A DNA stretch of 47,503 nucleotides. Source: an uncultured bacterium. GTDB taxonomy: Bacteria; Cyanobacteriota; Vampirovibrionia; Gastranaerophilales; Gastranaerophilaceae. Under the pieces are notes generated by a model, which saw only the letters and a list, made by a program, of their open reading frames with translations, searched no databases and was not told the DNA's origin. The translations under genes and the position numbers were made by a program. Below, in pieces: positions 42,793-47,503 of this stretch; within the stretch, counting starts at the first letter, position 1, and every line of letters begins with the position of its first letter. The stretch covers positions 42,604 through 90,106 of the forward strand of contig CACYKF010000007.1 of NCBI GenBank assembly GCA_902774905.1, in the 5' to 3' direction.

Positions 42793-44003
42793 TGGAAGAA
42801 AAATTCAGATTTGACAGTATAGAAGATGCAATAGAAGATTTTAAAGCAGGTAAACCTATTATCGTTGCGGATGATGAGGACAGAGAAAACGAGGGCGATG
42901 TCATAGTTTCAGCCCAAATGGTTACTCCGGAAATAGTAAACTTTTTAGCATCAGAAGTCAGAGGATTAATTTGTTTAGCCATTTCACCTGATATAGCGCG
43001 CAAACTTGAACTTCCTCAAATGGTTGATCAAAATACGGAAGAAATGAAAACAGCATTTACAGTAAGTATTGATGCTGATGAAAAATATGGGGTAACAACT
43101 GGAATTTCGGCTTATGACAGAGCAAAGACAGTTGAAGTAGCAATAGCACCTGATGCAATTCCGTCAGATTTACGCAGACCGGGGCATTTATTTCCATGCG
43201 TTGCAAAACAGGGCGGAGTTTTGGAAAGAACAGGGCATACAGAAGCAGTTGTTGATTTGGCAAAAATCTGTGGACACCCTAGCGCAGGGTTGATGTGCGA
43301 AGTAATGGCTCCTGACGGACACATGGCAAGACGCGATTATTTGAGAGAATTTGCAGACAGATACGATTTAAAATTTATTACTGTTGCACAACTAATAGCG
43401 TACAGATTAAATTCAGAACAACTTGTAACAAGAGAGGCTGAAGCAGATTTACCAACAAAATATGGTGATTTTAAACTTATCGGATACAAAAATCAATTAA
43501 ACGGTCACGAACATGTTGCCCTTGTAAAAGATGACGGGAGTGACAAAATTCCCGCAGTCAGAGTGCATAGTATGTGTTTGACAGGGGATATTTTTCACAG
43601 TTTAAAATGTGACTGCAATTCACAATTACATAATGCTTTAAGATATATTGAAGATTACGGCAAAGGCGCAGTGGTGTATCTGACAGACCACGAAGGCAGA
43701 GGAATAGGGCTTTGCAACAAAATTAAGGCATATAAATTACAGGAACAGGGACAGGATACTATTGAAGCAAACATTTCATTAGGCTTTAAGTCAGATTTAA
43801 GAGATTACGGCACCGGGGCGCAAATTATTCGTGACTTAGGCTACAAAGAATTTAATTTGATAACAAACAATCCTAAAAAAGTCATCGGTTTAGAGGGTTA
43901 CGGATTAAAAATAAACGATATAATAAAAGTAGAATCGGAAGTTACTCCGTATAATAAAAGATATCTTGAAACAAAAAAAGAAAGAATGCACCACACATTA
44001 TAA
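42792..44003 (+). CDS. ribBA: Bifunctional 3,4-dihydroxy-2-butanone 4-phosphate synthase / GTP cyclohydrolase II
   Basis: 403 residues, standard for the fused RibBA. The N-terminal domain (about 1-205) makes dihydroxybutanone phosphate from ribulose 5-phosphate and shows DDEDRENEGD (metal/substrate loop) and RPGHLFPC with HTEAVVDL. The C-terminal domain (about 210-403) opens GTP; zinc cysteines are in SMCLTGDIFHSLKCDCNSQL, and DHEGRGIGL carries the catalytic residues. Both halves keep their key residues, so both activities are expected, feeding the two branches of the riboflavin pathway. Start ATG overlaps the ribE stop by one base. The GNAT gene follows 10 nt later in the same unit. Confidence 0.96.
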   Translation: MEEKFRFDSIEDAIEDFKAGKPIIVADDEDRENEGDVIVSAQMVTPEIVNFLASEVRGLICLAISPDIARKLELPQMVDQNTEEMKTAFTVSIDADEKYGVTTGISAYDRAKTVEVAIAPDAIPSDLRRPGHLFPCVAKQGGVLERTGHTEAVVDLAKICGHPSAGLMCEVMAPDGHMARRDYLREFADRYDLKFITVAQLIAYRLNSEQLVTREAEADLPTKYGDFKLIGYKNQLNGHEHVALVKDDGSDKIPAVRVHSMCLTGDIFHSLKCDCNSQLHNALRYIEDYGKGAVVYLTDHEGRGIGLCNKIKAYKLQEQGQDTIEANISLGFKSDLRDYGTGAQIIRDLGYKEFNLITNNPKKVIGLEGYGLKINDIIKVESEVTPYNKRYLETKKERMHHTL

Positions 44004-44013
44004 GGAGATTTTG

Positions 44014-44991
44014 ATGTATAGCGCAAAACTTATTACGCCGGAAGATTACGAAAATTTTGAAATAATCTATGATGATTTTTGTTCAAAAGCAAAAATTGAA
44101 TATAATTTTGAACTTGAGCCGATAGATTATGACGGTTTTTTGGATTCTGTTGAAAGAGGGTTTATAGAATGTATTGTGTTATATGATAATCACCAATTGG
44201 TAGGTTTTTTAGTTTATACAACGGCAATTTCTGAAGCAATTGAATTAAATATTATCCATTGCACGGAACAGGAAAATTACCTTGAACATGCAAGAGAATT
44301 ACTTTTAAAATTTCTCGAATTAACAAGACAAATAAGAAAACAAAAAATTGTCTGCTATCCGATGCTTGGAAACCAAAAAACTCTTATAGGTACTGTTGTA
44401 AGAGAAGGATTCCAGTTTGTCGGAATTGAAGTTTTGCGTTTCAAAATGAACGGGACAGAATCAAAAGAATTATTTTCAAGAGCAAGAATGGTTGAATTGC
44501 CACCAAATTACAGAGTTGCAAGATGGGATAACAGATACTTTGATGATGCAGTAAGAGTAATTCAGGAATCGTTTAAAGACAGTTCGGATGCTTTATTTGA
44601 TCCAAGATTCAGGACAATAGCAGGTTGTAGCGATATAATTTCAAAGGTGGTAAATGATGTATATGCAAAATTTTTACCCGAAGCAACAAGTGTGTTGTTG
44701 TACAATGAACAACCTGTCGGTTTTTCGTTTATGAATATTACAAACAATTCTATTGTAAATATACCGCTTGTAGGAGTAACAGAAGCACATCAGGGCAAAG
44801 GGTTATCAACACTAATGCTTAAACGCTCAATGGATGAAATTTTAAATAACAGAGTTATGTCAAATGTAACTGAGATAAACACAACAACAGAAACTAACAA
44901 TCTTCAGGCATTGAGATTATATAAAAATTTAGGATTTTTGGAAGATTACAGTTATCCTCAGGCGTATTTACCGATATCGAATTTGAAATAG
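44014..44991 (+). CDS. GNAT-family N-acetyltransferase
   Basis: 325 residues from the ATG at 44014, chosen because AAGGAG lies 7-8 nt upstream; an in-frame ATG 16 codons earlier lies inside ribBA without a site. Two GNAT-like halves are apparent: an N-terminal degenerate one (about 20-150, LVGFLVYTTAI) and a C-terminal one (about 165-320) with the acetyl-CoA motif A HQGKGLST at about 260 (compare Q-x-x-G-x-[GA]) and NNLQALRLYKNLGF, the usual motif B end. Tandem layouts of this kind occur in mycothiol-synthase-like and other two-domain GNATs. The substrate is unknown. It is probably co-transcribed with ribE-ribBA by proximity, without evidence for a role in flavin synthesis. Confidence 0.8.
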   Translation: MYSAKLITPEDYENFEIIYDDFCSKAKIEYNFELEPIDYDGFLDSVERGFIECIVLYDNHQLVGFLVYTTAISEAIELNIIHCTEQENYLEHARELLLKFLELTRQIRKQKIVCYPMLGNQKTLIGTVVREGFQFVGIEVLRFKMNGTESKELFSRARMVELPPNYRVARWDNRYFDDAVRVIQESFKDSSDALFDPRFRTIAGCSDIISKVVNDVYAKFLPEATSVLLYNEQPVGFSFMNITNNSIVNIPLVGVTEAHQGKGLSTLMLKRSMDEILNNRVMSNVTEINTTTETNNLQALRLYKNLGFLEDYSYPQAYLPISNLK

Positions 44992-45015
44992 ACATATAGA
45001 CATTTTTGGAAAAAT

Positions 45016-45024
45016 TGTTAAAAT
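45016..45024 (+). promoter_or_regulatory. TG-extended -10, leaderless promoter of the 370-residue gene
   Basis: TG-T-TAAAAT ends exactly 6 nt before the ATG at 45031 and no Shine-Dalgarno is present. Confidence 0.5.
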
Positions 45025-45030
45025 TGTTTT

Positions 45031-46143
45031 ATGGCAGACTTTAATATAGGTCAATTTAACAATAACGCTTTAAGACAGCAGCAAATAAGACAGGCTGCGA
45101 TTAGTCAGCGTGCCGGTTCAGCGCCTGCTCCACAGGCACCGCAGACACCTGCAACTCCAAAGCCTGTAGTCCCTGAACCACAATTAGCACAAGCACAAAA
45201 TTTGCAGATGAATACATTAAAAAGCCTTGACCGTGCTATTTATGCAAAAGACCTTATGGGGGTACCGAAAAACATAAATGAATTTATTTATATGATGCAG
45301 AGAGGTTTGAATACAGGGCAATTTAACGCTATGTTTGCCTCTCAACTTGCGGCGCAGAGAAATTCAATTTCTCAACTTCAGGCTCAAATTTTGGCACAAT
45401 TACAGGGGCTTGATTTTACAAATATGACTGAAATTGTTAATAAACAAATGTCAACGCAACTTCAGGCATCATTAAAAAATCTTGAAATACTGTCTAACGG
45501 AATGATTAACCTGAACCAAATTGCCCAAATGATTCAGACAAACGGAAAAGATGCACTTACAAAAATAATTATGACAATGACACAGGCTTCACAAATGGGT
45601 ATTAATGACCTTACACAGTTGAAAGAAATGGCAAAACTAATTAACCAAAGTATTGCAATAGCCTCAGAAAATGACCCGACAAAAACAATGAAACTGCTTT
45701 TAATGTTGTATCTGCCATGGTTGCCGTTAAAAGAGGGTGTCGATTTTGAACTTGAAGTTACTCAAAAAGAAGGTGCAAGCGAAAGTGACAGCATATTGAC
45801 AGTAACAATTACTACAATAAATTATGGAACTGTTGTCGCGACATTATATTTGGAAACCTCAAATTCGGTTCAGGTTGCAATTCAATGCGGAGAAAACTTC
45901 CCTAAAGAAGAACTTGATAATCGTTTAGATAGCGATAAAAAGCACTATTCTGTTGATACTCTGACCTCTTATGAAGTAAAAAAAGACTTTAAACCAACAT
46001 CAGATAAGGCAAAAGCAAGCGTAAACATGAGTCAGACAACAGAAATCAACCCTTATCTGCTTTTGACAGCACATTCAATAATAAAACATGTTATAGATAT
46101 TGATAATAATGCCTCTATCGGCATAACAAGTCATGTGGATTAG
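45031..46143 (+). CDS. Unknown Gln/Pro-rich protein, C-terminal domain FliK-like in style
   Basis: 370 residues, unassigned. No signal peptide. The N-terminal 60 residues are Gln/Ala/Pro-rich and disordered (RQQQIRQAAIS, PAPQAPQTPATPKP). Residues about 65-225 are helical and rich in Gln, Asn and Met, with regular heptad-like spacing. From about 226 there is a beta-type domain that begins LLLMLYLPWLPLKEGVDFELEV and continues with alternating strands (SILTVTITTINYGTVVATLYLE). Disorder, helices, then a compact C-terminal beta domain with W-x-P-L is reminiscent of flagellar hook-length or type III needle-length proteins (FliK/SctP), but no flagellar or type III gene is nearby, so this is only a structural hint. 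Leaderless start; ends before the repeat array. Confidence 0.5.
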   Translation: MADFNIGQFNNNALRQQQIRQAAISQRAGSAPAPQAPQTPATPKPVVPEPQLAQAQNLQMNTLKSLDRAIYAKDLMGVPKNINEFIYMMQRGLNTGQFNAMFASQLAAQRNSISQLQAQILAQLQGLDFTNMTEIVNKQMSTQLQASLKNLEILSNGMINLNQIAQMIQTNGKDALTKIIMTMTQASQMGINDLTQLKEMAKLINQSIAIASENDPTKTMKLLLMLYLPWLPLKEGVDFELEVTQKEGASESDSILTVTITTINYGTVVATLYLETSNSVQVAIQCGENFPKEELDNRLDSDKKHYSVDTLTSYEVKKDFKPTSDKAKASVNMSQTTEINPYLLLTAHSIIKHVIDIDNNASIGITSHVD

Positions 46144-46170
46144 GGGTAAATATAAAAGCAATCCGGTAAT

Positions 46171-46377
46171 ACCATGTCATTGCGAGCCCGTTAGGGCGCG
46201 ACAATCCAGCCGTCACATCATGTCGTTGCAAGCGAAGCGAAGCAATCAAGCCGTAGCACCATGTCATTGCGAGCGAAGCGAAGCAATCCAGCCGTAGCAC
46301 CATGTCATTGCGAGCGAAGCGAAGCAATCCAGCCGTAGCACCATGTCATTGCGAGCGAAGCGAAGCAATCCAGCCGT
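46171..46377. repeat. Array of five REP-like units with a 41-bp period
   Basis: Units start near 46171 (divergent), 46217, 46257, 46298 and 46339. Units 3 and 4 are identical over 41 bp, and unit 5 is identical until its end. The core ATTGCGAGCGAAGCGAAGCA, followed by AT, is an imperfect palindrome. The first unit instead has GCCC/GGGC arms, a stronger hairpin. This core is a widespread intergenic repeat in bacteria. Adjacent to the terminator at 46394. Confidence 0.9.
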
Positions 46378-46393
46378 TTTATTTATTAATATA

Positions 46394-46426
46394 AAAAAAC
46401 GGGACTTTGTGAAAGTCCCGTTTTTT
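46394..46426. terminator. Bidirectional terminator between the 370- and 207-residue genes
   Basis: AAAAAACGGGACTTT and AAAGTCCCGTTTTTT form a perfect 15-bp stem around GTG, with A and T tracts at both ends. Confidence 0.92.
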
Positions 46427-46482
46427 GTAAATTATATCCCTTGCCTTTAAATCGTATTCCTTTATTGATTTTCCTGACTTGA

Positions 46483-47106
46483 TTAACCCTGTCCGCCGGT
46501 GTAGTTTGGTGTAAGCATTTTGACATCTGCTTGTTCCATCTTCTGACATGCTTCGTAATCTGCTTTTGCGACTTGAATTTGAGATTCCAAAGTGTCTTTT
46601 TCAAGTTGCAATGAATCTTCTTCGTCTTTGAGAGGTTCAAGGAACTGATCCCTCATCATTTCATATTTATTTTCAATTTGGCTTTTCATAAATGCCATTT
46701 GCTGATCAACTTGCGCAGTTGAAGTAGATAACTGTTGATTCATTGTATTCATTGCATTAGATATAATCTGAGATTGCGCTGCAACTTGTTCGCTTGTAAT
46801 ATTCGATTTCCCACCTTCTTTTACATCTTTCTGATACTGTGCAATTATTGCTTGAGCATCACTGAACTCTTTAGATTGACCTAATGCATTATACATGGAT
46901 TGCTGATATAGACCTTTTGTTGCATTACCATTATTAGTTAAATCCTGCAACTCGCGTTTCATATTGCGGTCTAACATTTTTTCCATGTTGGCAACATCTC
47001 GGGTAGCGCGTCTCAGTTTTGACTGAATACGCATCATACGAGCTTGTAAGGATCTGTATCTCGATCCCGCAGCCAATTTTCCGTATGCGCCTAATAAGAA
47101 ACCCAT
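46483..47106 (-). CDS. Unknown coiled-coil protein with MGFLLGAYGKL N-terminus
   Basis: 207 residues, no assigned family. After a short hydrophobic MGFLLGAYGKLAAG start, almost the whole chain is polar helix: about 15-60 is Arg/Met/Lys-rich (RYRSLQARMMRIQSKLRRATR), 60-100 contains an Asn/Gly-rich break, and 100-190 has strong coiled-coil character (Gln, Glu, Lys heptads). It ends in a short Pro/Gly tail. The N-terminal MGF/MGL style and helix recall the 711-residue protein at 27216, so both may belong to one export or filament system; this is weak. AAGGA lies about 4 nt before the ATG. It is monocistronic and ends at the shared terminator. Confidence 0.5.
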   Translation of the reverse strand: MGFLLGAYGKLAAGSRYRSLQARMMRIQSKLRRATRDVANMEKMLDRNMKRELQDLTNNGNATKGLYQQSMYNALGQSKEFSDAQAIIAQYQKDVKEGGKSNITSEQVAAQSQIISNAMNTMNQQLSTSTAQVDQQMAFMKSQIENKYEMMRDQFLEPLKDEEDSLQLEKDTLESQIQVAKADYEACQKMEQADVKMLTPNYTGGQG

Positions 47107-47503
47107 TGTCCTTGTATCCTTGTGTTAGTGTCCTCGTATTTATATAAAAAATTTTTGTTTTCAATAATTGCCTTTTTAGTTGCTTTTTGTTAAGAAATGT
47201 TACAAAAATAGAATATAATATTTTATATAACAAGGCGCAAACAAAGCAATGACAAAGATTTTAGAATTATAAACAATCGTGAGATGCAAAAAAAAAATAA
47301 GAAAATTGCAACTCACAGGCACTGCTCAAGCAAAAACTAACAACATAAAATTTCTGTGCATGTAAAGCAATTAGTTACATAAAAAATATTATCCGAATAT
47401 CTCACTAAGATATTCTTAATATGTTCATTTCTTTCTCTTTTATTGCGAGTAAAAGAGAAAGAAACAGAACCAAAGAAAGAGAAAAACGCAAAGGTACAAT
47501 ACC
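47107..47503. other. 397-bp non-coding right end with two hairpins
   Basis: I see no gene with support. It contains the upstream region of the 207-residue gene, an A10 tract near 47288, and two perfect inverted repeats: GAATATCT/AGATATTC (47395-47402 with 47408-47415) and CTTTCTCTTTTA/TAAAAGAGAAAG (47431-47442 with 47450-47461). The second is followed by purine-rich low-complexity sequence running off the window. Confidence 0.5.

Noticed and set aside
46115-46327. Minus-strand open frame of 70 residues with repeated CFASLAMT words
   Set aside because: It is only the translation of the REP-like repeat array; the same spurious peptide appears wherever this repeat occurs.
2434-46640. N-terminal 'SF[GCA]' words shared by the unknowns at 2434, 20456 and 33618 (VSFC, GSFG, FSFA) as a secretion signal
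   Set aside because: The motif is too short and differs in position; chance occurrence cannot be excluded from this window alone.
47421-47503. Possible start of a plus-strand Lys/Arg/Glu-rich gene (MFISFSFIASKRER) running off the window
   Set aside because: No ribosome binding site, low-complexity purine-rich sequence and a hairpin over the supposed first codons.

Overview
The window is a low-GC (roughly one third G+C) bacterial chromosome segment. It carries about 29 genes on both strands, many of them housekeeping. I see no tRNA, rRNA, CRISPR array, transposase or integrase. The gene set (class A PBP, a lipoprotein, an SLH-domain protein with a Sec signal, type IV prepilin-like proteins, Ala/Gln-rich proteins without recognisable domains, many TG-extended -10 promoters) best fits a gut member of the Vampirovibrionia/Melainabacteria (Gastranaerophilales-like). 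That placement is inferred from the style of the sequence; no marker gene proves it.

Layout. 1-10 kb: a lipoprotein, the 23S rRNA m5U methyltransferase, a protein with RelA/SpoT-synthetase-like motifs, recN with a SEC-C protein, an orphan leuD-type subunit, a histidine-phosphatase-fold protein lacking the RHG arginine, and a secreted SLH protein. 10-16 kb: LD-carboxypeptidase and dnaX diverge from one symmetric promoter; dnaX abuts convergent typA; then a DHA2-type MFS transporter. 16-24.4 kb, the most unusual part: three paralogous proteins, two in an operon and one on the opposite strand beyond metK. Each joins a type IV prepilin N-terminus to tail-fibre/YadA-like NTAIG-type repeats and a C-terminal peptidase S74 (endosialidase-type) self-cleaving chaperone. 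24.5-34 kb: valS, a 711-residue unknown, trxB, nusB and a radical SAM protein. 33.6-46.1 kb: a plus-strand run with two unknowns (one of 1068 residues with internal repeats), ispH, ribosomal protein S1, PBP1A, ribE-ribBA, a GNAT protein and a 370-residue unknown. The end holds a 41-bp-period repeat array, a strong terminator and a coiled-coil unknown.

How genes may work together. ribE and ribBA overlap and form a riboflavin unit. ispH and the S1 gene are adjacent and probably co-transcribed. PBP1A and the LD-carboxypeptidase act on peptidoglycan. The three prepilin-S74 proteins would need a prepilin peptidase and type IV pilus or type II secretion machinery, none of which is in the window. 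I infer that they build self-trimerising, self-processed surface fibres or adhesins.

Regulation visible in the sequence: several genes have a TG-extended -10 hexamer ending 6 or 9 nt before the start codon and no Shine-Dalgarno, implying leaderless mRNAs; metK has a leader that can form an H-type pseudoknot hiding its ribosome binding site; typA has a 17-bp palindrome at its predicted transcription start; and strong symmetric terminators separate many convergent pairs.
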